Of a stretch of 47,356 nt of DNA, positions 25,784 through 35,606 are shown one piece after another (position 1 is the first letter of the stretch; the number at the start of each line of letters is the position of its first letter). The stretch comes from Lachnospiraceae bacterium (GTDB taxonomy: Bacteria > Bacillota > Clostridia > Lachnospirales > Lachnospiraceae), in the NCBI GenBank assembly GCA_024687125.1, contig JAILFA010000145.1:1-47356 (forward strand), in the 5' to 3' direction. The notes beneath the pieces are model-generated. The model saw only the letters and a list, made by a program, of their open reading frames with translations. It was not told the DNA's origin and did no database searches. The translations under genes were made by a program, and so were the position numbers.

Positions 25784-26725
25784 TTACTTCAGAAAGGCAC
25801 GGACCGCATCGGCGACGCCCTCGCCGTCCAAGCCGTATTTATGTACCAGTTCCGCAGCGGATCCGGATTCGCCGTAGACATCCTGCATGCCGAGTTTCTT
25901 TACCGGCGTGGGGCAAAGCTCCGCGAGCGCGTCACAGACAGCGCTGCCGAGTCCGCCGATCACGGAGTGTTCCTCAACGGTGACGACCTTGCCGGTCTTC
26001 TTCGCGCTCTTTGCGATCAGCTCCGCGTCCAGCGGCTTGATCGTGCAGATGTTGATAACCTCGGCATCGATGCCCTCGGCCGCAAGCTTTTCCGCCGCTT
26101 CCAGGGAAGAATCCACGCAGATGCCGGTAGCGATGATGGAAATATCCTTGCCTTCACGGACTACGGTGCCCTTGCCGAGTTCAAATTTGTAATCCGGCCG
26201 GTCATTGATCACTGTGCAGGCCGCGCGGCCGAAACGGATATACACCGGTCCTTCGTGCTCGATCGCCGCCTTGACGCATGCCTTGGCTTCGATATCGTCA
26301 GCGGGGCACATGACCACCATGCCGGGGATGACGCGCATCAGCGCAAAGTCCTCGTTACACTGATGGCTCGCACCGTCCTCGCCGACCGTGATACCGGCGT
26401 GGGTTCCGCCGATCTTAACGTTGAGCCTGGGATATCCGACGGAATTGCGCACCTGCTCAAAGGCACGGCCCGCCGCGAACATTGCGAACGCGCTGACAAA
26501 CGGGATCTTGCCGCAGGTGGCCAGACCGGCCGCGATATCCATCATATTGGCTTCCGCGATACCGCAGTCGATGTGGCGGTCGGGAAACTCCTTCTGAAAA
26601 GTGGCTGTCATCGTGGAAGCAGCCACGTCGGCATCAAGCACCACCAGATTCGGATATACCGCACCCATAGCCTTTAACGCCTCACCGTAACTTACTCTGG
26701 TTGCTATCTTTTTCTTATCGCCCAT
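25784..26725 (-). CDS. Transketolase, C-terminal (pyrimidine + TK_C) subunit
   Basis: A 313-residue protein carrying the second half of transketolase. The thiamine-pyrimidine domain includes the catalytic Glu in CGIAEANMMDIAAGLA and the GGTHAGITVGEDGASHQ segment, and the C-terminal domain has VVTVEEHSVIGGLG. It needs the N-terminal subunit encoded 67 bases upstream to form an active enzyme that moves two-carbon units between sugar phosphates. Such split genes are common in Clostridia and archaea. A GGAGGA ribosome site lies five bases before the ATG. Confidence 0.95.
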   Translation of the reverse strand: MGDKKKIATRVSYGEALKAMGAVYPNLVVLDADVAASTMTATFQKEFPDRHIDCGIAEANMMDIAAGLATCGKIPFVSAFAMFAAGRAFEQVRNSVGYPRLNVKIGGTHAGITVGEDGASHQCNEDFALMRVIPGMVVMCPADDIEAKACVKAAIEHEGPVYIRFGRAACTVINDRPDYKFELGKGTVVREGKDISIIATGICVDSSLEAAEKLAAEGIDAEVINICTIKPLDAELIAKSAKKTGKVVTVEEHSVIGGLGSAVCDALAELCPTPVKKLGMQDVYGESGSAAELVHKYGLDGEGVADAVRAFLK

Positions 26726-26792
26726 TTTATTCCTCCATATACCGTGCCCGGAACACCGGCACGTCGAAACTCCGGTCTAAAGTCCGTATCCT

Positions 26793-27623
26793 TTACGCGA
26801 GCGCTGCGCCGATCTTTTCGAGATCCGCCATCGCTGTCGCGTATTCTTCGTCGTTCGGCGCTTTGCCGTGCCAGCCGACCTGGTTTTCCATGAAGGAAAC
26901 ACCCTTGCCCTTGGTGCTCTTTGCAATGATCGCCGTGGGCATACCCTTGGTGTTCTTTGCTTCGTCAAACGCCGCGCGGATCTGATCGAAATCATGCGCG
27001 TCGATGTTGATCACGTGGAAATTGAACGCTTCAAACTTTTTATCGATCGGATAAGGCGAGCACACCTTGTCGACCGGGCCATCGATCTGCAGACCGTTGT
27101 TGTCAACGATGACCGTCAGGTTGTCCAGCTTGCGGAATCCGGCGAACATCGCCGCCTCCCAGACCTGGCCTTCCTCCAGTTCACCGTCACCCAGCATCGT
27201 GTATACGCGGTAGTTCCTGCCGTCCATCTTGCCGGCAAGTGCCATGCCGCAGGCTGCGGAGATTCCCTGACCGAGAGAGCCGCTGGACATATCCAGTCCG
27301 GGAAGGTACTGCATGGACGGATGTCCCTGAAGTCTTGAACCGAGATGGCGCAGGGTCTTCAGTTCCTCCACCGGGAAATATCCGCGGTATGCCATCGCGG
27401 AGTACAGACCCGGAGCACAGTGCCCCTTGGAAAGGACGAACCGGTCACGATCCGGATTGTCCACGTTTTTGGGGTCGATGTTCATCTCTTCGAAGTAGAG
27501 ATATGTCATCAGATCCGCACTGGAAAGGGATCCGCCGGGGTGTCCGGCCTTAGCTGCATGTACGGCCGTAACGATCCCTTTGCGAACCTCATTGGCTGTT
27601 TTCTGAAGTTCTTTGTTGGTCAT
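26793..27623 (-). CDS. Transketolase, N-terminal (TPP-binding) subunit
   Basis: A 276-residue protein with the thiamine diphosphate domain of transketolase: HAAKAGHPGGSLSSAD at the N-terminus, then RDRFVLSKGHCAPGLY, and the GDG-to-NN cofactor motif (GDGELEEGQ through VDNNGLQ). It lacks the pyrimidine and C-terminal domains, which are supplied by the next gene. The 67-base gap between them contains a small GTGCC/GGCAC hairpin but no clear terminator. An AAGGAG site precedes the start by eight bases. A predicted promoter with a flanking inverted repeat lies just upstream. Confidence 0.95.
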   Translation of the reverse strand: MTNKELQKTANEVRKGIVTAVHAAKAGHPGGSLSSADLMTYLYFEEMNIDPKNVDNPDRDRFVLSKGHCAPGLYSAMAYRGYFPVEELKTLRHLGSRLQGHPSMQYLPGLDMSSGSLGQGISAACGMALAGKMDGRNYRVYTMLGDGELEEGQVWEAAMFAGFRKLDNLTVIVDNNGLQIDGPVDKVCSPYPIDKKFEAFNFHVINIDAHDFDQIRAAFDEAKNTKGMPTAIIAKSTKGKGVSFMENQVGWHGKAPNDEEYATAMADLEKIGAALA

Positions 27624-27655
27624 GGGCTTTTCTCCTTTGTTATATGATCAGAGAC

Positions 27656-27692
27656 ACAATACCACGCATAGTATCTTACCACAAACTATGCG
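27656..27692 (-). promoter_or_regulatory. Possible promoter with operator-like inverted repeat ahead of transketolase
   Basis: On the minus strand TTGTGG (27679-27684) and TATTGT (27656-27661) are 17 bases apart. An exact 8-bp inverted repeat CGCATAGT (27665-27672) / ACTATGCG (27685-27692) brackets the -35 box. The repeat has no T-run after it, so an operator is more likely than a terminator of the preceding membrane-protein gene. The promoter boxes are only moderate matches. Confidence 0.4.
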
Positions 27693-27698
27693 CGGCGT

Positions 27699-29423
27699 CT
27701 ATTCTTTCGCGGCGAATCCGTCGGTGATTTTTGTCCCGAGTGCACGGACATTCTCATCTTTCCATCTTGTCGCAGGAAATGCGTAATATCCGGTATATAC
27801 ATAATCCGTCGGATAATACAGCGTCACGCCGTCGATCCTGTATTCCCCGACGGAATACCGCTCATAGTCCTGCTGCAGAAAAAGCTGAGAGCAGGAAACC
27901 TGTCCGGTGATGAAAAGAAGAGCCGCCATGCTCACGGAAACAGCGATGATCACGGAAGAGATCAGCCGTTCCGCTCTGTTTCGCACAGTCTCCCGCAGGC
28001 AGTCTGTCCCAGCGCAGATAAGACCTCCGAACACCAGTGCCGACAGGTCCATAAGGTACGCCTCTCCGAAACGCATCTGCGGCGTCGTAAAAAACCAGAA
28101 AAGAACGCACACTGCCAGTACGATCTCCGTAAACACGGAGCAGGCATCCCTGAAATACCTGATCTTTGTCCCGCGAAGGTGCAGGATCAGACTCACCAGT
28201 GCGCGTAGCATTGCAAACAGAACCGACGCGGCCGCCGCATGGATCAGAAGACGCGCCTTCAGAGACTGCCCCGTCAGCCAGCCCTTTACCCAGCCGAAAA
28301 GCGATGTATCCGCCTGATTCATATCAAATATCATGCGCCCGTTCTGACGGATCTCAAAGCTCTCAGAGATTCCCACACCGTCAGGGATCTTCCAGGGAAG
28401 TCCCGCGTGCAGAGGAAACACCGGATACAGGAGCCAGCCGGAGATCAGGATCCCCCGCGCAAAAAACGGAAGAACGATCACCAGTGCAGTCAGCACAAAG
28501 CGCCCGAAAACACGCAGGTTCTTTTCGCTTCCTTTCAGCAGCATGAAGATCGGCTTAACCGCAAAGATGAGGAGCGGCGCCGCCGCCAGCTTGACCGTCA
28601 CCGCATAGACAGCGAGCATCGCGACAAGCGCGTACGGAACCGGCGATGCCTCCCTGTGTGCGGTGTCCGACAGACGGGCCCAGAGCAGGATGACCGCGTG
28701 AACAAGCAGCAGGATAAAACAGTCGGAAGAAGGCGAGACCAGCTCATCATACAGGAAAACGATCTGAAGAAGCGCCGCCAGAAGCAGAAGATCCGCCGGG
28801 CGGAGCCTGTGTGCCGAAGTATTTCCCGTTTCGGATTCCCCGACCGGCAGACAGAGCAGCATGAGGAGTACCGCGAGAAATCCCTGCACCGCGTGAAAGC
28901 TTTGCCCGGTCAGCCAGGAAAAGCTGTACAGCGCATAGAGTGAAAAGCAGGCATTGTTATACGCGAAATCACTCTGCAGATTTCCCAGTCCGGGGATCAG
29001 ACCGTAGGTTTCGATCCAGTGAATGCTCTGCGCGTGATAGAGCGGGGTGTCAATATGCCAGTTTCCTGCGGACGTCCCCAGAGCCAGCAGCAGGATCGCC
29101 GCTGTGATCACTGCCGCCCCCAGGGGGTGACGCTTTACCCTTTGGATCCTCTGCCGGATTTCGGAAAAGAATGCACTGCGCGTCTGTCCGCGGCGCGAAA
29201 GGATCACTGCCGCCATACACACCGCAAGAAGCACGAGGTTGGCCGCAAGCCCCACACCGCCAAAAAGACTCCAGAACTCCGCGTAGACCGTCACCGTCAC
29301 AAGGCCCGCAAGCTGGCAGGAAACACCTGTTCGCGGGCGGCAGCGAAAAACAGCCAGGACTGTCTTTCCGACAATCCCGGCTGTCAGCGCGATATAGAGC
29401 CAGATCAGCAGAACGGAGATCAC
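27699..29423 (-). CDS. Polytopic membrane protein, glycosyltransferase-C-like (LIC_10190-like)
   Basis: A 574-residue protein with roughly 12 hydrophobic segments, starting at a GTG that overlaps the araD stop by four bases. After the second helix pair comes [21 protein letters not shown], an acidic/aromatic loop of the kind placed after the first helices of GT-C membrane glycosyltransferases. I recall related proteins being annotated as the LIC_10190 membrane family. The remainder is helices separated by short basic loops, and the last roughly 70 residues look extracytoplasmic. A role in building a cell-surface glycan from lipid-linked sugar is possible but unproven, and its coupling to arabinose-type metabolism is odd. 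Confidence 0.72.
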   Translation of the reverse strand: MISVLLIWLYIALTAGIVGKTVLAVFRCRPRTGVSCQLAGLVTVTVYAEFWSLFGGVGLAANLVLLAVCMAAVILSRRGQTRSAFFSEIRQRIQRVKRHPLGAAVITAAILLLALGTSAGNWHIDTPLYHAQSIHWIETYGLIPGLGNLQSDFAYNNACFSLYALYSFSWLTGQSFHAVQGFLAVLLMLLCLPVGESETGNTSAHRLRPADLLLLAALLQIVFLYDELVSPSSDCFILLLVHAVILLWARLSDTAHREASPVPYALVAMLAVYAVTVKLAAAPLLIFAVKPIFMLLKGSEKNLRVFGRFVLTALVIVLPFFARGILISGWLLYPVFPLHAGLPWKIPDGVGISESFEIRQNGRMIFDMNQADTSLFGWVKGWLTGQSLKARLLIHAAAASVLFAMLRALVSLILHLRGTKIRYFRDACSVFTEIVLAVCVLFWFFTTPQMRFGEAYLMDLSALVFGGLICAGTDCLRETVRNRAERLISSVIIAVSVSMAALLFITGQVSCSQLFLQQDYERYSVGEYRIDGVTLYYPTDYVYTGYYAFPATRWKDENVRALGTKITDGFAAKE

Positions 29424-30112
29424 TGTCCGTAATAAGCGTTGGCGCCGTGCTTGCGGAAATAGTGCTTATCCTGCAGTTCCTGCGGCGCGGGCTTCACTTC
29501 CGGGTTGATCACCTCGGCACGGTAGGCCATTTTTGCCACTTCTTCGATAACGACCGCGTTGTGGACCGCATCATGTGCATTCTTACCCCAGGCAAAAACA
29601 CCATGATTCTTGCACAGCGTTCCGGGCACCGCGACAACATCCTTGTCCATGCGCCTGAACTCGTTCACGATCAGGTGCCCGGTGTTGGCCTCGTAGGCAT
29701 CCTCGATCTCCTCTTTGGTGAGGCACCTCAGGCAGGGGATCGCGCCGTAAAAATAATCCGCGTGCGTTGTCCCATAGCAGGGAATATCACGCCCCGCCTG
29801 CGCCCAGCTCGTCGCATAGGAACTGTGGGTGTGAACTACCCCGCCGATCTCGGGAAACGCTCTGTAGAGTTCCAGATGCGTGGGTGTATCGGACGAGGGC
29901 TTGTATTTTCCTTCGACACGGTTGCCGTCCAGGTCCATGACCACCATGTCCTCCGGACTCATCCCGTCATATTCGACGCCCGAAGGCTTGATGACAAACA
30001 GTCCCGAAGCGCGGTCGATGGCGCTCACATTGCCCCAGGTAAAGGTGACCAGCCCGTATTTCGGAAGCAGGAGGTTCGCTTCGCGGACTTCTTTTTTCAG
30101 TTCTTCAAGCAT
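29420..30112 (-). CDS. araD: L-ribulose-5-phosphate 4-epimerase
   Basis: A 230-residue class II aldolase-fold enzyme converting L-ribulose 5-phosphate to D-xylulose 5-phosphate. The substrate and zinc motifs are clear: [22 protein letters not shown], the zinc His pair in [16 protein letters not shown], and a third His in [13 protein letters not shown]. Length and motifs match AraD rather than fuculose aldolase. It overlaps the upstream FGGY kinase by 16 bases and has GGAG nine bases before its ATG. No arabinose isomerase gene is nearby, so the entry sugar could be L-arabinose or another pentose such as L-xylulose. Confidence 0.95.
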   Translation of the reverse strand: MLEELKKEVREANLLLPKYGLVTFTWGNVSAIDRASGLFVIKPSGVEYDGMSPEDMVVMDLDGNRVEGKYKPSSDTPTHLELYRAFPEIGGVVHTHSSYATSWAQAGRDIPCYGTTHADYFYGAIPCLRCLTKEEIEDAYEANTGHLIVNEFRRMDKDVVAVPGTLCKNHGVFAWGKNAHDAVHNAVVIEEVAKMAYRAEVINPEVKPAPQELQDKHYFRKHGANAYYGQ

Positions 30113-31695
30113 TCCACGGCACTCCTTTCGATGGCATAACCCGCACGATAATCCTCCAGGAACTTGTCAAAGCCTGCTACATCCACGGCATCAGGCTTGA
30201 AGGCTTCGGTCTTTCCTTCGGCGAATACACGTGTGTTCAGATAGTCACCCAGAGACTCGCCGTCCTTTTTGTTCAGCATGTACGCGGCGAGCAGCGCCTG
30301 TCCCCAGGGACCTCCCTCACCGGCTGTTTCCATCAGGCGGATCTCGGTATCGAGAGCCGCTGCCATCACTCTGTCACCCGCTCCGCGTACCTTGAAAAAG
30401 CCGCCGGCGCCGTAGAAGAAATCGGCCGCAACGCCCTCCTCCTTGCGCAGGATGTCATTGCCGACCTTAAGCGCACCAAGCGCGGTGTAAAGATGTGTGC
30501 GGACAAAGTTCTTAAGGTTCATTTTTGCGTCCGGTCTGCGGACAAAGAGCGGACGCCCCTCGGTAAAGCCCGTGATGGACTCACCGGAGAAGTAGTTGTA
30601 TGCAAGAAGTCCGCCGCAGTCAGCATCACCCTCCATCGCGTTGAGATACAGCTTTCCGTACAGTTCATCCGCCGACGGTGTCTGTCCGAACAGCGCCAGC
30701 GTCTCCTTAAACAGGTTCACCCATGCGTTCAGATCGGAGGTGCAGTTGTTGCAGTGCACCATCGCCACCTCGGCACCGTCCGGCGTCGTCACGACATCGA
30801 TCTCCGGGTGGACGGATTTCAGTGGCTTTTCCAGGACCACCATGGAAAAGACACTGGTGCCCGCGGAGATATTGCCGGTACGTTTTGCCACGGAGTTTGT
30901 CGCAGCCATACCGGTTCCTGCATCGCCTTCGGGCGGGCAGAGCGGGATCCCCGCCTGGAGCGTCCCTGTGGGATCCAGTTTCTTCGATCCGTCCGGTGTC
31001 AGTATTCCCGCGGATGCGCCGGCGGGCAGCGCCTTCGGAAGAAGGTCCGCCAGCTTGAAGCCGTGTGCCTGAACCTCCGGCAGCGCGTCAAACTTTTCCA
31101 TCATGCCTTTGTTATAGTCCTTGGTCGCCGGATCGATCGGGAACATGCCGGAGGCATCATCCAGTCCCAGCACCCGCTCGCCGGTCAGCTGCCAGTGGAT
31201 ATATCCCGCCAGTGTCGTAAAGGATCTGATCTGGGGGACGTGCTCCTCCCCGTTCAGGATCGCCTGATAAAGATGAGAGATGCTCCAGCGTTCCGGAACA
31301 TTGAAGCCGAAGAGTTTCGTGAGCTTTCCGGCGGCCTCGCCCGTGATCGTGTTGCGCCAGGTACGGAAGGGGACCAGGAGCTCATCCTTTTCATCAAACG
31401 CCATATAGCCGTGCATCATGGCAGAAACGCCCATGGCGGCGACCTTGGTGAGTTTTTCGCCGTACTGCTTTTCTACATCCGCCGCAAGCTTTGCATAGCA
31501 GTCCGTAAGCCCGCTCCAGATATCGTCAAGCGAGTAGGTCCAAATCCCGTTTTCCAGGCGGTTTTCCCAGTCATGCGCACCCTGCGCAATGGGCCTGTGA
31601 TCCTCGTCGATCAGGACCGCCTTGATACGCGTCGATCCGAATTCAATACCAAGGATCGCTCTGCCGGCAGCGATCAGTTCCTTTTCATTCGCCAT
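30097..31695 (-). CDS. FGGY-family carbohydrate kinase, probable ribulokinase
   Basis: A 532-residue sugar kinase. The phosphate-1 loop is seen in [15 protein letters not shown], the sugar-binding segment in [10 protein letters not shown] and the domain II ATP region in [11 protein letters not shown]. It is shorter than classical AraB (about 560) and does not look like typical XylB, yet it overlaps araD by 16 bases, so phosphorylation of L-ribulose is the most likely reaction. The start has an AAGGGGG site about 10 bases upstream. Only about 20 bases separate it from the pckA terminator, and I find no convincing promoter in between, so expression may depend on read-through. Confidence 0.85.
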   Translation of the reverse strand: MANEKELIAAGRAILGIEFGSTRIKAVLIDEDHRPIAQGAHDWENRLENGIWTYSLDDIWSGLTDCYAKLAADVEKQYGEKLTKVAAMGVSAMMHGYMAFDEKDELLVPFRTWRNTITGEAAGKLTKLFGFNVPERWSISHLYQAILNGEEHVPQIRSFTTLAGYIHWQLTGERVLGLDDASGMFPIDPATKDYNKGMMEKFDALPEVQAHGFKLADLLPKALPAGASAGILTPDGSKKLDPTGTLQAGIPLCPPEGDAGTGMAATNSVAKRTGNISAGTSVFSMVVLEKPLKSVHPEIDVVTTPDGAEVAMVHCNNCTSDLNAWVNLFKETLALFGQTPSADELYGKLYLNAMEGDADCGGLLAYNYFSGESITGFTEGRPLFVRRPDAKMNLKNFVRTHLYTALGALKVGNDILRKEEGVAADFFYGAGGFFKVRGAGDRVMAAALDTEIRLMETAGEGGPWGQALLAAYMLNKKDGESLGDYLNTRVFAEGKTEAFKPDAVDVAGFDKFLEDYRAGYAIERSAVECLKN

Positions 31696-31717
31696 AATGC
31701 ATGCCCCCTTATTTTTT

Positions 31718-31751
31718 TAAAAAGGCCGTCACAGCATACGCCGTGACGACC
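31718..31751 (-). terminator. Rho-independent terminator of pckA
   Basis: On the minus strand a 12-bp stem (GGTCGTCACGGC and GCTGTGACGGCC, including two G-T pairs) with a GTAT loop occupies 31751-31724 and is followed by TTTTT. It is 40 bases after the pckA stop and also lies just before the ribosome site of the downstream kinase gene. Confidence 0.88.
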
Positions 31752-31791
31752 CCGTTTATGTACATAATTCAGGCTTGAAAGTACCTCGCCG

Positions 31792-33408
31792 TTACGCGAG
31801 CTTCGGGCCCGCCGCTACGAGTGCCTTACCGGCTTCGTTGCCCTCATACTTCTTGAAGTTCTTGATGAAGCGGCCCGCCAGATCCTTGGCCTTTTCATCC
31901 CACTCCGAAGCGTTGGCATAGGTGTCTCTCGGATCAAGGATCGCGGGATCGACACCCGGCAGCTCCGTAGGAACCTCAAAGTCGAAGATCGGGATCTTCT
32001 TGGTGGGTGCCTTGCCTACATCGCCGTTCAGGATCGCGTCAATGATGCCGCGCGTATCCTTAATGGAGATGCGCTTGCCGGTGCCGTTCCAGCCGGTGTT
32101 TACAAGGTATGCCTTCGCACCGGACTTCTCCATGCGCTTTACAAGCTCCTGACCGTATTTGGTCGGATGCAGCTCCAGGAACGCCTGGCCGAAGCAGGCC
32201 GAGAAGGTCGGTGTAGGCTCCGTGATGCCGCGCTCCGTGCCGGCAAGCTTGGCTGTGAAGCCGGACAGGAAGTAGTACTGTGTCTGCTCCGGGGTCAGGA
32301 TGGAAACCGGAGGAAGCACGCCGAACGCATCCGCGGACAGGAAGATGACATTGTCCGCCTGCGGTCCGGCGGAAACCGGATTCACGTTAAGCACGATGTT
32401 CTTGATATGGTCGATCGGATACGATACGCGGGTGTTCTCCGTGACGGATTTATCCGCGAAGTCAATCTTGCCGGCGCCATCGACCGTGACATTCTCGAGC
32501 AGCGCATTGCGCTTGATGGCGTTGTAGATGTCAGGCTCGGATTCCTTGTCGAGGTTGATGACCTTGGCATAGCAGCCGCCCTCAAAGTTGAAGACGCCGT
32601 TGTCATCCCAGCCGTGCTCGTCATCGCCGATGAGCAGACGCTTGGGATCCGTGGACAGCGTGGTCTTGCCGGTGCCGGACAGACCGAAGAAGATGGCGGT
32701 GTTCTTGCCTTCCATGTTGGTGTTGGCGGAGCAGTGCATCGCGGCAATGCCCTTAAGCGGCAGATAGTAGTTCATCATGGAGAACATACCCTTCTTCATC
32801 TCGCCGCCGTACCAGGTGTTGATGATGACCGACTCGCGGCTGGTGATGTTGAACGCCACGCAGGTCTCGGAGCGAAGGCCCAGCTCCTTATAGTTCTCTA
32901 CCTTGGCCTTGGATGCGTTGTAGATGACGAAATCGGGCTCGAAGTTCGCCAGCTCCTCATCCGTAGGCTGAATGAACATATTCTTGATGAAGTGTGCCTG
33001 CCAGGCAACTTCCATGATGAAACGGACAGCCATCCGGGTGTCCTTGTTAGCGCCGCAGAACGCGTCAACAACAAAGAGGCGCTTGCCGGAAAGCTCCTTT
33101 TTCGCAAGTTCCCTGACCGTCTCCCAGGTCTTCTGATCCATGACATGGTTGTCGTTGGGATACTCTTCACTCGTCCACCAGACGGTATCCTTGGAATTCT
33201 CGTCCATGACGATATATTTGTCCTTAGGGGAACGGCCGGTAAATTCGCCGGTCATAACGTTGACCGCGTCGAGCTCGGTCAGCACACCTTTGTCAAAGCC
33301 CATAAGCTCCGGCTTCATCTCCTCTTCATACAGGAACTCGTATGAAGGATTGTGGATGACCTCGGTTGCTCCGGTGATGCCGTGTTTGGTAAGATCTAAT
33401 ACTGCCAT
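31792..33408 (-). CDS. pckA: Phosphoenolpyruvate carboxykinase (ATP)
   Basis: A 538-residue enzyme that interconverts oxaloacetate and PEP using ATP/ADP. It contains the P-loop [11 protein letters not shown], the metal-binding region LIGDDEHGW, the oxaloacetate-site [17 protein letters not shown] and [13 protein letters not shown] near the N-terminus, all of the ATP-dependent family. The frame is open for 26 more codons upstream, but the start at 33408 has AGAGGT seven bases before it, and the predicted promoter would lie inside the longer version. In gut Clostridia this enzyme often runs in the carboxylating direction to feed succinate or propionate formation; direction cannot be read from sequence. 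It has its own promoter and terminator. Confidence 0.97.
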   Translation of the reverse strand: MAVLDLTKHGITGATEVIHNPSYEFLYEEEMKPELMGFDKGVLTELDAVNVMTGEFTGRSPKDKYIVMDENSKDTVWWTSEEYPNDNHVMDQKTWETVRELAKKELSGKRLFVVDAFCGANKDTRMAVRFIMEVAWQAHFIKNMFIQPTDEELANFEPDFVIYNASKAKVENYKELGLRSETCVAFNITSRESVIINTWYGGEMKKGMFSMMNYYLPLKGIAAMHCSANTNMEGKNTAIFFGLSGTGKTTLSTDPKRLLIGDDEHGWDDNGVFNFEGGCYAKVINLDKESEPDIYNAIKRNALLENVTVDGAGKIDFADKSVTENTRVSYPIDHIKNIVLNVNPVSAGPQADNVIFLSADAFGVLPPVSILTPEQTQYYFLSGFTAKLAGTERGITEPTPTFSACFGQAFLELHPTKYGQELVKRMEKSGAKAYLVNTGWNGTGKRISIKDTRGIIDAILNGDVGKAPTKKIPIFDFEVPTELPGVDPAILDPRDTYANASEWDEKAKDLAGRFIKNFKKYEGNEAGKALVAAGPKLA

Positions 33409-33445
33409 TTTGTTACCTCTTCTTTCTGTAACACCTGAAACAATG

Positions 33446-33473
33446 ATACCCGTCCGGAATTCCGAACGGGTAT
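33446..33473. promoter_or_regulatory. Palindrome at the pckA transcription start
   Basis: Two 14-base arms (33446-33459 and 33460-33473) centred on AATT are complementary except for one base pair. The element begins two bases downstream of the pckA -10 box, so it covers the predicted transcription start. It may be an operator or form a 5'-end hairpin in the mRNA. Without a T-run after it, it makes a poor terminator for the preceding rsmI gene. Confidence 0.6.
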
Positions 33474-33474
33474 T

Positions 33475-33503
33475 ATTATACTTCAAATGTTAACTGCATA
33501 CAA
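33475..33503 (-). promoter_or_regulatory. Promoter of pckA
   Basis: On the minus strand TTGTAT (33498-33503) is followed after 17 bases by a perfect TATAAT (33475-33480). The start of transcription would fall near 33468, about 60 bases before the pckA start codon and inside the palindrome. Confidence 0.75.
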
Positions 33504-33526
33504 CAGGTTTATAAAAATGTCATAAA

Positions 33527-34402
33527 TTACAGGAGTTCTTTGTACACCTCGCTCTTGGAGATCCCCCGGTCACGCGCCGCGCATTTCATCGCCTCTTTCC
33601 GGTCCAGACCCTGTGCTTCGTAATGTGCCACGTGGTCCGCGACACTCATCTCCTCCCACGCCTTCTGCGCCCTCTGTCTCTGTCCTTCAAGGCCAATGCC
33701 TTCGATCACCAGTACATACTCCCCGCGCGGTTCATTGTCGCGGTAAAAGGCGTCCGCCTCTGAGAGCGTCGTCCGGGTCACCTCCTCGAACCGCTTGGTG
33801 AGCTCGCGGCAGACGGCCAGCCGCCGCCCCCCTCCCAGCGCTTCCGACAGATCGGCCAGGAGCGCACGCAGGTGATGCGGTGCCTCATAGAGCACGATCG
33901 TCCGGGGTTCCTCCTTAAGCGCCTCCAGGATCGTTCTGCGTGTCTTTTTGTCCTCCCGCCCGGGAAGAAACCCTTCAAAGGCAAATCGTCTCGCGGATAT
34001 CCCGGAGAGTGACAGCGCCGTGATGACCGCACTCGGGCCCGGGAGCGATGTCACCGGGATCCCGGCCTCATGGCACAGATCGACGAGCACCTCACCGGGG
34101 TCGGAGATCGCGGGAGTTCCCGCATCCGTTACCAGTGCGATATCCTGTCCCGACTCCAGCAGGCTGATCAGTTCTCCGGCCTTTTCCACGCGGTTGTGCT
34201 CATGATAGCTCGTGAGCTTCGTATGGATATCGAAGTGCGTCAGAAGATGCCTCGTGTTTCGCGTATCCTCCGCCGCGATCACATCAACAGCGGCGAGGGT
34301 GTCAAGCACCCTCGCCGTGATATCTCCCAGATTGCCGATCGGCGTCGCACACAGATACAGCGTACCGCAGCCGGCCTTTCCTTTGTTTTCGATCCCGGTC
34401 AT
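33527..34402 (-). CDS. rsmI: 16S rRNA (cytidine(1402)-2'-O)-methyltransferase
   Basis: A 291-residue tetrapyrrole-methylase-fold enzyme that 2'-O-methylates C1402 in the ribosomal P-site region. Signatures are YLCATPIGNLGDIT, IAAEDTRNTRHLL, LVTDAGTPAISDPG and SLPGPSAVITALSLSG. The last 30 residues (GLDRKEAMKCAARDRGISKSEVYKELL) form the usual C-terminal helical domain. The start overlaps the ricT stop by four bases, which also occurs in other Firmicutes where rsmI closes the holB cluster. Confidence 0.96.
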   Translation of the reverse strand: MTGIENKGKAGCGTLYLCATPIGNLGDITARVLDTLAAVDVIAAEDTRNTRHLLTHFDIHTKLTSYHEHNRVEKAGELISLLESGQDIALVTDAGTPAISDPGEVLVDLCHEAGIPVTSLPGPSAVITALSLSGISARRFAFEGFLPGREDKKTRRTILEALKEEPRTIVLYEAPHHLRALLADLSEALGGGRRLAVCRELTKRFEEVTRTTLSEADAFYRDNEPRGEYVLVIEGIGLEGQRQRAQKAWEEMSVADHVAHYEAQGLDRKEAMKCAARDRGISKSEVYKELL

Positions 34403-35604
34403 TTCGCGGCTCCCGCACCGCCCGAGCTGCCGTCTCCTCCGTTATTGCCCGCGCCGCCGGGCTGGTCCGAACGGGGCCTTCCGCCCCTGCGTCTGCGGTT
34501 TCTGCTGCCGCTGCGCTTCTTCTCTTCGCCCTGTCCGCTCTGAGTATTCTGCTGGTTCGCGCCGTCGTTTCTTCTGCCACCCTCGCCGTCTCTTCTGCGG
34601 TCTGAACGCGGCGGCCTGTGATCCCTTTCCTTCCTGCCTGCGGCTTTCTCCGCGTCCTTTTTCTCCTCCTGCTGCCGTTCCATGGCTGCCTGGATCGCCT
34701 GTTCGCGGGCATTCTTGATTGCCTGCTCGCGTGCAGCCTTCTGATCCGGCTTGTGCGGCTCCAGCTTGGGTTTTTTCCTGCGGCGGCGGTTGGACTTGAC
34801 GAATTCCAGCTCCGAAGCCGCGTATTCACGTACCTCGCGGTCATCGCCGACCTCGACCACGATCCGGGCCGTTTCGCGCAGGACATTGACGGAGATCACT
34901 TCCCCGACGGAACCGTCCGGCGCCGTCGCGGTATCGCCGACACCCGGCATGCGCTTGTTGATCTCCTCATATACTTCCTCTTCATTGCCGAGACAGCAGA
35001 GCAGACGCCCGCAGGTTCCGGAAATCTTCGTGGGATTAAGGGAGAGATTCTGCTCCTTGGCCATCTTGATGGAAACAGGCGAAAAATCCGACAGATAGGA
35101 GTGGCAGCACAGCGGCCTGCCGCAGATCCCGTACCCGCCGATCAGTTTGGTCTCGTCACGGACACCGATCTGTCTGAGCTCGATCCGTGTCTTGAAGATC
35201 CCGGCCAGATCCCGGACCAGTTCACGGAAATCCACTCGTCCGTCCGCTGTGAAATAGAACAGGATCTTGGAGTTGTCAAAGGTGTACTCCGCCTGGATCA
35301 GCTTCATATCGAGACCGCGCTCCGCGATCTTTTCACGGCATGTCCTGAAGGCATCTTTTTCCTTTTCGCGGTTGGTCATCTCCTGCTCGATATCGATGCG
35401 GTTCGCCGGACGGACGATCTCCCGGAGCGGCTGGCTGAACCGTGAATCATCCATCTCACAGGGCGGAAGAACCACAGTGCCGAATTCCTTGCCGCGGGAG
35501 GTCTCAACGATCACCGCGTCTCCGCGGTGAAGTTCATACTCTCCGGGAGAAAACCAGTACATTTTGCTGGCTGTGCGAAAGCGCACGCCGATCACTTTTT
35601 TCAT
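34399..35604 (-). CDS. ricT: PSP1/YaaT family protein RicT with an Arg/Gly-rich tail
   Basis: The first 280 of 401 residues are a PSP1-domain protein of the YaaT/RicT family, a partner of RicA/RicF in an Fe-S containing complex that affects mRNA processing and development in Bacillus. Cysteines typical of the family are present in GICGRPLCCHSY and GTCGRLLCCLGN. From about residue 275 the chain becomes basic and low in complexity: a lysine/arginine stretch, an Ala/Glu-rich helix (REQAIKNAREQAIQAAMERQQ) and a roughly 90-residue Arg/Gly/Asn-rich end. This tail is absent from the 275-residue Bacillus protein and looks like an RNA-binding disordered region. The gene starts two bases after holB. 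Confidence 0.92.
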   Translation of the reverse strand: MKKVIGVRFRTASKMYWFSPGEYELHRGDAVIVETSRGKEFGTVVLPPCEMDDSRFSQPLREIVRPANRIDIEQEMTNREKEKDAFRTCREKIAERGLDMKLIQAEYTFDNSKILFYFTADGRVDFRELVRDLAGIFKTRIELRQIGVRDETKLIGGYGICGRPLCCHSYLSDFSPVSIKMAKEQNLSLNPTKISGTCGRLLCCLGNEEEVYEEINKRMPGVGDTATAPDGSVGEVISVNVLRETARIVVEVGDDREVREYAASELEFVKSNRRRRKKPKLEPHKPDQKAAREQAIKNAREQAIQAAMERQQEEKKDAEKAAGRKERDHRPPRSDRRRDGEGGRRNDGANQQNTQSGQGEEKKRSGSRNRRRRGGRPRSDQPGGAGNNGGDGSSGGAGAAK

Positions 35605-35606
35605 TC

